Part shown: piece by piece, positions 1 through 7,490 of the stretch
How positions within the stretch are numbered: position 1 is the first letter of the stretch
Layout: each line of letters opens with the position of its first letter
Source: Candidatus Rifleibacteriota bacterium
GTDB lineage: Bacteria > Riflebacteria > Ozemobacteria > Ozemobacterales > Ozemobacteraceae
Direction: 5' to 3'
DNA: 54,563 bases
Assembly (NCBI GenBank): GCA_022704885.1
Contig: JAKJFO010000003.1
Location: 1 to 54,563 of the forward strand
Position numbers and translations under genes: made by a program
The notes under the pieces: model-generated
The model's database searches: none
Seen by the model: the letters and a program-made list of their open reading frames with translations, nothing else
Told to the model about the DNA's origin: nothing

Positions 1-100
1 GAGCCTATCCTGGAGCGTTGAGTCCCTGAAGGGATCCGCATCTCTAATGGCTGAAGCCATAAGAGCTGCCTAATCCCGCCGAAAGCCTGGCAACTATTGT
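1..100. ncRNA. Unidentified structured RNA-like element at left edge
   Basis: This stretch has dense self-complementarity and no convincing ORF. From about base 24 there is a TCCCT-GAA-AGGGAT-type hairpin. An outer GGGAT/ATCCC stem (about 32-37 with 73-78) encloses CTCT/AGAG and then ATGGC-TGAA-GCCAT. It is followed by GCC-GAAAGCCT-GGC (about 79-92). Nested helices with asymmetric internal loops look like a folded RNA rather than a terminator, because no T run follows. The strand is unknown, since the complement folds equally well. It lies just past the stop of the minus-strand gene that ends at base 116. I could not match it to a riboswitch class I know, and it may be cut by the window edge. 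Confidence 0.35.
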
Positions 101-115
101 CTGAGATGAATCGGA

Positions 116-622
116 TTATTCTTCGGTTTTCTTGAAGAAGTGTCTGACGGCGTCGGTAGCGCGGGCGCCGGCGTTGATATTCTGGTCGATGATTTCGAGC
201 AGATTATTGCGCAGATTTTCGTCGGCGTAAGTCTTCTGATCGCTGCTGATATGGCTTTTAATCGCTGCGTAATCTGGCAGATACTCGACGCGAAACCTGA
301 CCCAGGTATTCGGATCTTCGAGAAGTTTATTCGCAACCTTGCAGCTGAAAGCGTATTTTCTGGTCTCTCCTTCAGTAAGCGACTCAAAATCAGTCGGCGA
401 CGAGTCACAGAGGACACCTTCGGAAGCTTCATAGGACAAGCTGATATTCTTCAGCGAGCCAAGCAAAGATTTTATTTCGACCGAAAATACATGGCTGTCA
501 CCCTTCATGCCATCGTAATTCATTGATATCTCAAGTGAGCGTGGCGGAACATAGAGTTCCTGGCTGGCAAAAGCCGGCGTAACCATCATAACTGCGAGCA
601 AAGCCAAAAACCTTATCAGCAT
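116..622 (-). CDS. Secreted protein of unknown function
   Basis: The product is 168 residues. Residues 1-20 form a Sec signal peptide: a hydrophobic core followed by TPAFAS, with likely cleavage after AFA. The mature part is mixed alpha/beta with one pair of cysteines (GVLCD and FSCKV) that could form a disulfide after export, and an acidic, helical C-terminus ending HFFKKTEE. I do not recognise a family. The start at 622 is preferred over an upstream in-frame Met because AGGAGG lies six bases before it, the signal peptide begins there, and a -10/-35 pair sits just upstream. It is transcribed divergently from the esterase gene. Confidence 0.75.
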   Translation of the reverse strand: MLIRFLALLAVMMVTPAFASQELYVPPRSLEISMNYDGMKGDSHVFSVEIKSLLGSLKNISLSYEASEGVLCDSSPTDFESLTEGETRKYAFSCKVANKLLEDPNTWVRFRVEYLPDYAAIKSHISSDQKTYADENLRNNLLEIIDQNINAGARATDAVRHFFKKTEE

Positions 623-650
623 GCTGTCCTCCTGCGTCTTCAATAATCGG

Positions 651-679
651 ATTATACTCCAACCGCCACCTCCATGCAA
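651..679 (-). promoter_or_regulatory. Sigma-70-type promoter for the secreted protein gene
   Basis: On the minus strand, TTGCAT (complement of 674-679), 17 bp, then TATAAT (complement of 651-656). It is correctly placed for the gene starting at 622 and gives a leader of about 20-25 bases that contains the AGGAGG ribosome site. Confidence 0.6.
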
Positions 680-695
680 ACCGGCAAAACTGCTT

Positions 696-724
696 TTGGC
701 AATGTGACGAAAATCTGTTATAAT
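696..724 (+). promoter_or_regulatory. Sigma-70-type promoter for the esterase operon
   Basis: TTGGCA (696-701), 17 bp, TATAAT (719-724). The expected transcription start is near 731, about 40 bases before the ATG at 771. It lies back to back with the minus-strand promoter at 651-679. Confidence 0.7.
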
Positions 725-770
725 CCTTGGTGCGGCGCTGCCGACATAACACACACCTGAGGAGTTACAG

Positions 771-1499
771 ATGCACAACGAATATCACCGCTGGTACAGC
801 CCCAGTGTCGGCCACGACATGCAGTTGAAGGTTTTTGGCCATTACGGCAGGCCGCTGCTGGTTTTTCCGTGCGCTGGCGGCAGTTTTCATGAATTCGAAG
901 ATTTCGGCATGCTCGACACCATTCGCGACCATATCGACGCCGGCCGCGTCAAGATTTTCTGCGTCGACAGTCTCGACAACCAGTCGATTCTGCGCCGCGA
1001 AGGACATATCGGCGACAACGTCTGGCGCCACGAAGCCTACGATAGATACATAGTCAACGAAGTTGCGCCATTTATCCGCAACCACTGCCAGAGCAACACC
1101 AAAATTGCGCTGACCGGCAATAGCCTTGGCGCCTATCATTCAGTCAACTTTCTGCTGCGGCACCCTGATGTATTCGATGCCTGCATCGCACTCGCCGGGA
1201 TTTATTCGCTGAAAGAAGTCGTCGGCGACTACTACGACCAGAACGTATATTTCAACTCGCCCATGGATTACCTGCCCAACCTCAATGACGGCTGGTTCAT
1301 CGATCAGATCCGTCAGGCAAAGATCATCATCTGCTCAGGTCAGGGCGCCTGGGAATACCCCGAAGACGCTAAGCGCATGAAGCAGATTTTCGAGCAGAAG
1401 CAGATTCCTGCGTGGGTGGATCTCTGGGGACACGATGTCAACCATGACTGGCCCTGGTGGAAAGTGATGCTGCCCTATTTTCTGCCGCACGTTCTCTGA
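771..1499 (+). CDS. Alpha/beta hydrolase, putative esterase
   Basis: A 242-residue cytoplasmic protein (no signal peptide) of the putative-esterase/esterase D-like group of alpha/beta hydrolases. The nucleophile elbow is GNSLGA with Ser at about residue 118. A C-terminal GHDVNHDW segment carries the likely catalytic His (about 221 or 225). An N-terminal LLVFPCAGG strand-loop is typical of the oxyanion-hole region. Substrate cannot be told from sequence. AGGAG precedes the ATG. Its stop overlaps the next start by one base (TGATG), so it is probably translationally coupled to the methyltransferase. Confidence 0.8.
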   Translation: MHNEYHRWYSPSVGHDMQLKVFGHYGRPLLVFPCAGGSFHEFEDFGMLDTIRDHIDAGRVKIFCVDSLDNQSILRREGHIGDNVWRHEAYDRYIVNEVAPFIRNHCQSNTKIALTGNSLGAYHSVNFLLRHPDVFDACIALAGIYSLKEVVGDYYDQNVYFNSPMDYLPNLNDGWFIDQIRQAKIIICSGQGAWEYPEDAKRMKQIFEQKQIPAWVDLWGHDVNHDWPWWKVMLPYFLPHVL

Positions 1500-2275
1500 T
1501 GCCAGCCAGAAGCGCCCGCCTCAGACAGCCTGACTACGCTGCTTACGCCAGATTCTACGATTACTTCGAACTGGCCGGGCATGAAGAGTCAGAAGAGCTG
1601 AACCTCTTTCTCGACGAGCTTTTCGATATGAATAATATCGAGAGCGTAGTTGATTTCGCCTGTGGTACCGGCGCCCAGGCGATCGGTCTGGCGCGTGCCG
1701 GTTATCGAGTTACCGCTGCCGACCTCAACTCCGAAATGCTCAAACTCGCCCGAAAGAAAGCAAAGGGGCTCAAGATAAAGTTCATTGAAGCCGATATGCG
1801 CAGCGCAGATCTTGGCACGCACGATGCCGCCATCTGCATATTCAATGCCATCGGGCACCTGACCCGGGACGAATGTCGCGATTTTTTTAAAAACGCAATA
1901 AACCACCTGAACCCCAACGGAATTTTCGTCACTGATATTCTCAATTTCCGGGCAATGCAGGGCAAGGGATTGTCACAATACCGTCGTATGCGGCGTGAAG
2001 CCGTAATCGACGAGTTGCTTGTGCAGCACTCACGCAAATGCACACTGCTAAAAGCTGACCGGCAGCTGCGCATTGAATCGATAACCCGCTGGCAGGACGG
2101 AGTTCACGCACCACAGGAAATCATCGACGACTGGCAGATGCAGCTTTATGACAGTAAAGAACTGCACGAAATGCTCAAAGCTGCCGGCTTTAGAGAAGTC
2201 AGCTTTTTTGCGGCCGCCGGCTGCGAATTTGACGAAACGACAAGCGAAAATATCCTGGCAATATGCCAGAAGTAA
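1499..2275 (+). CDS. Class I SAM-dependent methyltransferase
   Basis: A 258-residue protein with the Rossmann-type methyltransferase signature: motif [16 protein letters not shown] (about residues 52-66), an acidic residue ending strand 2 (VTAADLN), and [13 protein letters not shown] as the motif IV region. This pattern is typical of small-molecule methyltransferases of the Methyltransf_11/25 type; the substrate is unknown. The ATG at 1499 shares a base with the esterase TGA, and an in-frame upstream Met lies inside the esterase gene, so the coupled start is preferred. Confidence 0.8.
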   Translation: MPARSARLRQPDYAAYARFYDYFELAGHEESEELNLFLDELFDMNNIESVVDFACGTGAQAIGLARAGYRVTAADLNSEMLKLARKKAKGLKIKFIEADMRSADLGTHDAAICIFNAIGHLTRDECRDFFKNAINHLNPNGIFVTDILNFRAMQGKGLSQYRRMRREAVIDELLVQHSRKCTLLKADRQLRIESITRWQDGVHAPQEIIDDWQMQLYDSKELHEMLKAAGFREVSFFAAAGCEFDETTSENILAICQK

Positions 2276-2295
2276 GTGAACCGAAAGGAATAATC

Positions 2296-2574
2296 ATGAC
2301 TACTGCACGCGCAAGACACATTCTCGTATCGACAAAAAAAGAATGCCTCGACCTGCTTGAGCGCATCAACAAAGGCGAAGATTTCGGCATGGTCGCCGAA
2401 ATGCACTCAAAGTGCCCATCAGGCAAAAAGGGCGGCGACCTTGGCGAATTCCAGCCCGGCATGATGGTAAAAGAATTCGACAAAGTCGTATTCTCAGGCA
2501 ACGTTGGCGAAGTCTACGGCCCGGTTCAGACTCAGTTCGGCTATCATCTCATCGAAATATTGAGCCGGTCTTGA
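2296..2574 (+). CDS. ppiC: Parvulin-type peptidyl-prolyl isomerase
   Basis: A 92-residue single-domain parvulin, nearly the length of E. coli PpiC (93). It shows the family core: ARHILV at the N-terminus, [16 protein letters not shown] in the middle, FDKVVFS, and the C-terminal [10 protein letters not shown]. It catalyses cis-trans isomerisation of Xaa-Pro bonds and, lacking a signal peptide, acts in the cytoplasm. The start at 2296 follows AAAGGAA; an upstream in-frame Met adds 11 unconserved residues that overlap the previous gene. Confidence 0.93.
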   Translation: MTTARARHILVSTKKECLDLLERINKGEDFGMVAEMHSKCPSGKKGGDLGEFQPGMMVKEFDKVVFSGNVGEVYGPVQTQFGYHLIEILSRS

Positions 2575-2590
2575 GGCAACTGCAAAAATA

Positions 2591-2619
2591 TTGGCAAAAT
2601 TATCTGACTGGCTTATACT
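2591..2619 (+). promoter_or_regulatory. Sigma-70-type promoter for the MBL-fold gene
   Basis: TTGGCA (2591-2596), 17 bp, TATACT (2614-2619), about 60 bases before the ATG at 2679. The -35 is the same hexamer as at 696 and 14365. Confidence 0.65.
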
Positions 2620-2678
2620 GTCGCTGAACAGTCGGATACAATGACTGCCGTTCGATATTGCACAAGTGGGGAAGGATT

Positions 2679-3524
2679 ATGAAAATCACTGTCTGGGGCT
2701 GCCGCGGAACCCTGCCAACACCGGGTCAGCACACACTCAAACATGGTGGCAACACGACCTGTCTTGAGATCAGAAATGAAGAAGGCTTCCCTACGATAGT
2801 CGATGCCGGTTCGGGCTTGCGTTTTCTCGGCAAAAAGCTGATGCAGAACGACGATTCACACGAACTCTGCCTGATACTTACCCATTCACACTGGGACCAT
2901 CTGATGGGCTTCCCGTTTTTCATTCCGGCTTACTTCAGCAAATATAAAATCAACGTCTGCGGCGTACAGTCAGCGCGAAATTATATGGCACAGTCGCTGG
3001 CGCGCCAGCTCGAGGCGCCATATTTTCCGGTAAATTTTGATCAACTCAAGGCAAAATTCAATTTCGACTGCAAAGGCCCAGGCTGTGAACGATGCGTACA
3101 TCTCAAAGTAGAATCGATAAACCTGAGCCACCCGAATGGTGGCTATGGCTTCAAATTTAAAGAAGGAAAGAGCAGCTTCGTATTTCTCACCGACAACGAA
3201 CTCGGGCACCAGCACCCGGGCGGGCTGTTACCACAGGATTACATCGAATTTGCCCGTGATGCCGACCTGCTTTTCCATGATGCGCAATACACAGATGAAG
3301 ACATCGTTAAAACAAGAACCTGGGGGCACTCGACCTACGACGAGGCGCTCGACCTCGCCATAAGTGCCAATGTAAAGCGGCTTGGACTTTTTCATCACGA
3401 CCCTGACCGCACTGATGAAGAGCTTGACCGCTTTGTTGCGGAGCTTCAGCAAAAGGCCGCCGCCCGTTCGGCAAAGCTTGATATTTTTGCAGTTTATGAA
3501 GGCATGCAGATAGAACTGGAGTAA
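2679..3524 (+). CDS. MBL-fold metallo-hydrolase
   Basis: A 281-residue metallo-beta-lactamase-fold protein. It begins with a MKITVWGCRGTLP strand, has the metal-binding THSHWDHLMG motif (H69, H71, D73, H74), later histidines in NLSHPNG and GHST, and a metal-bridging Asp candidate in LFHDAQY. The family resembles RNase Z/cyclic-nucleotide phosphodiesterase-like hydrolases found near signalling genes. A cysteine pair in CKGPGCERC (residues about 130-140) is an insertion that might bind another metal. SD GGAAGG precedes the chosen ATG. glgX begins four bases after its stop. Confidence 0.85.
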   Translation: MKITVWGCRGTLPTPGQHTLKHGGNTTCLEIRNEEGFPTIVDAGSGLRFLGKKLMQNDDSHELCLILTHSHWDHLMGFPFFIPAYFSKYKINVCGVQSARNYMAQSLARQLEAPYFPVNFDQLKAKFNFDCKGPGCERCVHLKVESINLSHPNGGYGFKFKEGKSSFVFLTDNELGHQHPGGLLPQDYIEFARDADLLFHDAQYTDEDIVKTRTWGHSTYDEALDLAISANVKRLGLFHHDPDRTDEELDRFVAELQQKAAARSAKLDIFAVYEGMQIELE

Positions 3525-3527
3525 CCA

Positions 3528-5657
3528 ATGCACGTTAAACCCGGAACCCCTTATCCTCTGGGTTCCACATGGGATGGGAATGGAGTTAACTTCGCAATTT
3601 ATTCAGAACATGCTGAAGGTGTCGAGCTATGCCTGTTCGACCAGGATCTCACCGAAACCCGCATAGCGATGCGGCATCGCACTGCTTTTGTCTGGCACAT
3701 TTATATAAAGGGCATCAAACCTGGCCAGCAATACGGCTACCGCGTGCACGGTCAGTACCGACCAGAACTCGGGCTTCGCTTCAACCCGCGCGTGCTGCTG
3801 CTCGATCCTTATGCCAAGGCCCTCAACGGCGTTGAGAACCACGAAAAGGGCCTGTTCGCCTATAATCTGCAGAGTCCGAAAAAAGATCTTGAGGCAGGTC
3901 TTGACTATGCGTCTGGAACTCCTCTCGGCATAGTAATCGACCCCAGTTTCGACTGGGAAGGCGACCGGGCACCTCGTCATCCGTTCCATCGCTCGATCAT
4001 CTACGAGGCGCATGTAAAGGGAATGAGCATGCTGCACCCCGAAGTGCCGCCAGATCTGCGCGGCACCTATGCCGGCATGGCATCAGAACCGATCATCAAA
4101 TATCTGCAGCGCCTTGGCATAACCACCATCGAGTTACTGCCGGTTCATCAGCACATCGACGACCCTTTCCTGCATGAAAAGAAGTTGAAAAACTACTGGG
4201 GATACAGCACCCTGTCGTTTTTTGCGCCCGAAATACGCTACAGTTCAGACAAAAGTCCGGGCGGGCCGGTGCGTGAATTCAAACAGATGGTCAAAAAACT
4301 GCACCAGGCTGGCCTCGAAGTGATTATCGACGTTGTCTACAACCACACCTGCGAAGGCAATCATAACGGCCCGACCATGAGTTTCAAGGGCATCGACAAC
4401 CCCACCTATTATCGCCTGGTCAAAGACAACCCGCGTTTTTACAAAGATTACACCGGCACCGGCAATACGATCAACGTCGTTCACCCGCAGACTCTGCAGT
4501 TGATAATGGACTCACTGCGCTACTGGGTTACCGAAATGCACATAGATGGTTTCAGATTCGACCTGTGCTCGACGCTTGCGCGCGAAATGCACTACTGGAA
4601 CCAGCTTTCGAGCTTTTTCACGATCATTCACCAGGATCCTGTCATCAGCCAGGTCAAGTTGATCGCCGAGCCATGGGATGTCGGTGAAGGCGGTTATCAG
4701 GTCGGCAACTTCCCGGTTCTCTGGGCTGAATGGAACGCCAAATACCGCGATGTCATGCGCTCGTTCTGGAAAGGCGACGGTGGCTACGCCGGCGAAGTCG
4801 GTTATCGACTCACCGGCAGCAGCGACCTCTACGAGAACGACGGGCGAAGGCCTTACATGAGCGTCAATTTCATCACCGCCCACGACGGTTTTACGCTCAA
4901 AGACATGGTGTCATACAACGACAAACACAATCTCAACAACCTCGAAGACAACCGTGACGGGCATAACGACAACCGCTCATACAACTATGGGCATGAGGGC
5001 GAAACAACCAACCCCTACATCAGAAAGCTTCGCCAGCAGCAGATGCGCAATTTTATCGCCACCCTCCTGTTCTCGCAGGGAACCCCGATGCTTTGCGGCG
5101 GTGACGAAATATGCCGCAGCCAGCACGGTAACAACAACGCCTATTGTCAGGACAACGAGATCAGCTGGCTGAACTGGAATCTCAGTGAAGAAAGTCGTCA
5201 GATGCTCGAATTCACGAGTCGTGTAATCGCAATTCGCCGTGAACACCCGGCACTGCATCGCACGAAATTTTTTCAGGGCCGGCAGATTCGCGGCAGCAAT
5301 GTCAGAGACATTATCTGGTTCAGACCGGATGGCGGCGAAATGGATGACGAAGACTGGACCAGCCCGAACACCCGTGGTTTGACCATGTTTTTGTCTGGCA
5401 CAGGAATCGATGACGTCGACGAAAACGGCGTGCCCCTGCATGATAACAATTTTCTGCTGATGCTCAACGCCTCGGCCCGCGACGCCGACTTCTACCTGCC
5501 GCACTTCGAAGCACACTGGGAGCTTCTCATCGACACGGCGAATCCGGGTAAAAAAGAGACCGTAAACTCGAACAATCGCACGCAGATGCGCGCCCGCTCG
5601 CTCAAACTCTTCAGATGCTGCCAGAAGGTCACCCCCCCTGCCCCTCCACCATTTTGA
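3528..5657 (+). CDS. glgX: Glycogen debranching enzyme / isoamylase-type
   Basis: A 709-residue GH13 enzyme of the GlgX/TreX isoamylase group that hydrolyses alpha-1,6 branches of glycogen or limit dextrins in the cytoplasm. An N-terminal CBM48-like domain ([17 protein letters not shown]) precedes the (beta/alpha)8 barrel. Catalytic residues are visible as D345 in FRFDLC, E381 in IAEPWD and D453 in TAHDGF, with spacing matching E. coli GlgX. The core ends at RSLKLFR; the last dozen residues ([13 protein letters not shown]) are proline-rich and unlike the family. The stop codon abuts the left end of the MITE-like element, which now separates it from the PLD gene. Confidence 0.93.
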   Translation: MHVKPGTPYPLGSTWDGNGVNFAIYSEHAEGVELCLFDQDLTETRIAMRHRTAFVWHIYIKGIKPGQQYGYRVHGQYRPELGLRFNPRVLLLDPYAKALNGVENHEKGLFAYNLQSPKKDLEAGLDYASGTPLGIVIDPSFDWEGDRAPRHPFHRSIIYEAHVKGMSMLHPEVPPDLRGTYAGMASEPIIKYLQRLGITTIELLPVHQHIDDPFLHEKKLKNYWGYSTLSFFAPEIRYSSDKSPGGPVREFKQMVKKLHQAGLEVIIDVVYNHTCEGNHNGPTMSFKGIDNPTYYRLVKDNPRFYKDYTGTGNTINVVHPQTLQLIMDSLRYWVTEMHIDGFRFDLCSTLAREMHYWNQLSSFFTIIHQDPVISQVKLIAEPWDVGEGGYQVGNFPVLWAEWNAKYRDVMRSFWKGDGGYAGEVGYRLTGSSDLYENDGRRPYMSVNFITAHDGFTLKDMVSYNDKHNLNNLEDNRDGHNDNRSYNYGHEGETTNPYIRKLRQQQMRNFIATLLFSQGTPMLCGGDEICRSQHGNNNAYCQDNEISWLNWNLSEESRQMLEFTSRVIAIRREHPALHRTKFFQGRQIRGSNVRDIIWFRPDGGEMDDEDWTSPNTRGLTMFLSGTGIDDVDENGVPLHDNNFLLMLNASARDADFYLPHFEAHWELLIDTANPGKKETVNSNNRTQMRARSLKLFRCCQKVTPPAPPPF

Positions 5658-5698
5658 GAAGCAGCAATTCCCGGTTAGATGTAGGATCAGTAACAACA

Positions 5699-5742
5699 GT
5701 AATCGTAATCGAAAAATCGATTATGAGCACGATTACGATTAC
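5699..5742. repeat. 13-bp perfect inverted repeat (GTAATCG-based)
   Basis: GTAATCGTAATCG at 5699-5711 pairs exactly with CGATTACGATTAC at 5730-5742 across an 18-bp spacer. Each arm is itself a tandem of TAATCG. It lies inside the MITE-like element. Confidence 0.8.
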
Positions 5743-5811
5743 GAGCACGACACAGGCAGGGGTAATCCTGGTCGAAGATCAATCCCGATAGCGAGCCGGG
5801 ATATTTCCGTC

Positions 5812-5831
5812 ATTCCCGCGAAAGCGGGAAT
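5812..5831. repeat. Dispersed repeat hairpin ATTCCCGC-GAAA-GCGGGAAT
   Basis: An 8-bp perfect stem closed by GAAA. With the flanking CGTC and CCAG it is the widespread palindromic repeat of the CATTCCCGCGAAAGCGGGAATCC type found between genes in unrelated bacteria. Confidence 0.75.
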
Positions 5832-5873
5832 CCAGTTCAGTTATCGAGAATTGCTGCTTGAGAAGAAGAGAGT

Positions 5874-7472
5874 TTGCCTGTATTGTTTGCATCGTTACTG
5901 GTTTGCTTTCTGTTACTTGCTGCGACAGGCGGCGCAAGCGCCGAATCCGTCGAAATTTTTTATGGGCCTGAGGGTGGTTTCAGTCGCGTTAATAGCGCAC
6001 GTACACTCCTTTTCAGTGATGGCAGCAGAAGGCCAGCAACTCTGGCAAATTCGCTGATGCACCGCATCGACCGCCTCGAACCGGGCAGTACAGTAAAAGT
6101 CGCGATGTATTCGATGAGCGACTACCAGACGCTTGATTTCTGGCTGCGAGCAGCTGTCGACAAACAACTCAGCTGTAAGTTGCTGCTTTGCGGTGTTTCA
6201 GAGTGGTCGGCCAGCAGCCGCGAGCGCATCGTCAAGGCGATCGAAAAAGCTTCTGATGAGGCCGCAAAAGTCGGAAAAAAGCTCGACTTCCAGCTGGCAG
6301 TCGCAACTGCCGAAGCAATGAAGCGCAACGGCCGTGAAAGCATGCTCGAAGACGGCAAGATCATCTACGGAACCATGCACGAAAAATTTGGAGTTTTTTA
6401 TCGACCCGGAAACCCCGTTCCGCACAGCAGTTTCAATGGCAGTGCCAATATTTCTGTCACTTCAGATAAAATCTACGCAGAAAATCGTGTATTTTTCGAT
6501 GAACAGCCGGCGGTGGCCAGGCAGTTCGCCGAAGAGTTCGCCCGCCTCTGGAACGAATATTCTGAAATCGTCTACGGGAAGTGGCTGCCTGAAAAATATC
6601 TTGAAACCAGCCATGTACCGGGGTATGTCAAAATAGTTTTCAATTCTGAACCAGTCGATGAATTTCAGCTGACACGTATCGACAGCGAGCTGGTCAACCT
6701 GATTCACCGAGTCGAAGCCTCTGGCAGCCTAGATCTTGCCATGTTCAGCCTGACCCGGCTCGAGCTTGCCGAGGCGATTCTGCGTTCAGCCGAACGCAAC
6801 CCCGGCGCCCGCTTTCGCCTGCTGCTCGATCATGCGCAGCTCGACGACGCTGACCCGCTGCAGAGCAAACTGGGGCCGTGGGTCGAGCAGAAGGCGGCCG
6901 AAATGGGCATAAAGAACATTCAGGTTCGCTACCGCTTCCGCCGTAATGCCTATGGCTTCAGCACAGAAGAAAAAAAACCGATTCTAATCAGCTTTCTCAG
7001 CCTGTTTCTGCATCACAAGAACGTGACGGTAAACGATAAAGAAATGGCGATTGGCAGTTACAACTGGTCTAATTCAGCCGAATTTTTGAACTTTGAAAAC
7101 GTCATGTTTTTCAATTCCCTCTACAAGGACCATCAGAAGGTAATCGACAGCTTCAAGGCCGAATTCGAAACCCTCTGGGAATCACGCATGCCGGCCAGAA
7201 TCGAGAGACCACGCAAAGGCGTGCCACAGACTGTTACACTGGTTGAAGGCAAAGCCCTGCACCAGAAACTGCTCAAAACTCTCGAAAAAGAAGAGAACCA
7301 CAAGATCCTCGCGACACTCGACCGTGAGGCTTTCAAAACCTTCGACCAGATCGTCGCCGACTCCGGATTGAGCGAAAAAGCTGTCCGGCGTGGCATTCGC
7401 GCTCTCGAAGCCGATCAGTTCATTGTAAAATGGAATAAAGACGGCATCGATGGCTTTTCTCAGGCTGACTGA
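5874..7472 (+). CDS. Exported phospholipase D-like protein with degenerate HKD motifs
   Basis: A 532-residue protein with a signal peptide (residues 1-23, cleavage at GASA|ES). Two PLD-like lobes follow: the first has MHEKFGVFY with GSANIS, the second LHHKNVTVN with GSYNWS. In both, the aspartate of HxKxxxxD is replaced (Tyr, Asn), so phosphodiesterase activity may be weakened or altered. The last ~65 residues (DREAFKTFDQIVADSGLSE onward) resemble a winged helix-turn-helix, which is odd in an exported protein. The start is TTG at 5874, preceded by a purine-rich GAAGAAGAGAG site; no in-frame ATG lies nearby. It was probably co-transcribed with glgX before the element inserted. Confidence 0.72.
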   Translation: MPVLFASLLVCFLLLAATGGASAESVEIFYGPEGGFSRVNSARTLLFSDGSRRPATLANSLMHRIDRLEPGSTVKVAMYSMSDYQTLDFWLRAAVDKQLSCKLLLCGVSEWSASSRERIVKAIEKASDEAAKVGKKLDFQLAVATAEAMKRNGRESMLEDGKIIYGTMHEKFGVFYRPGNPVPHSSFNGSANISVTSDKIYAENRVFFDEQPAVARQFAEEFARLWNEYSEIVYGKWLPEKYLETSHVPGYVKIVFNSEPVDEFQLTRIDSELVNLIHRVEASGSLDLAMFSLTRLELAEAILRSAERNPGARFRLLLDHAQLDDADPLQSKLGPWVEQKAAEMGIKNIQVRYRFRRNAYGFSTEEKKPILISFLSLFLHHKNVTVNDKEMAIGSYNWSNSAEFLNFENVMFFNSLYKDHQKVIDSFKAEFETLWESRMPARIERPRKGVPQTVTLVEGKALHQKLLKTLEKEENHKILATLDREAFKTFDQIVADSGLSEKAVRRGIRALEADQFIVKWNKDGIDGFSQAD

Positions 7473-7490
7473 ACCAGCCGCGAATCAAAT

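Larger units (their letters stand above)
5659..5859. mobile_element. MITE-like 201-bp element with 12-bp TIRs and 3-bp target duplication
   Basis: Perfect 12-bp terminal inverted repeats, AAGCAGCAATTC (5659-5670) and GAATTGCTGCTT (5848-5859), are flanked on both sides by GAG (5656-5658 and 5860-5862), as expected of a target-site duplication. There is no ORF inside. The interior is a chain of palindromes: GTAATCGTAATCG with its complement at 5730-5742, ATCCCG/CGGGAT (5782-5802), and ATTCCCGC-GAAA-GCGGGAAT (5812-5831). The last is the core of a dispersed repeat seen in many bacterial genomes. A non-autonomous element mobilised by a transposase encoded elsewhere is the best reading. Confidence 0.6.

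Noticed and set aside
1..100. Left-edge element as a c-di-GMP, SAM or cobalamin riboswitch
   Set aside because: Some short pieces (GAAAGCCTGGCAAC) resemble parts of riboswitch cores, but the order of conserved blocks does not match any of these classes, and no + strand gene follows at a suitable distance.
5659..5859. The MITE-like element as a CRISPR array or rho-independent terminator only
   Set aside because: Its repeats are inverted, not regularly spaced direct repeats, and the perfect outer TIRs with a GAG duplication are not explained by a terminator.
5874..7472. The TTG-start PLD gene as a pseudogene truncated by the element
   Set aside because: The signal peptide and whole reading frame are intact, and a ribosome site remains between the element and the TTG.
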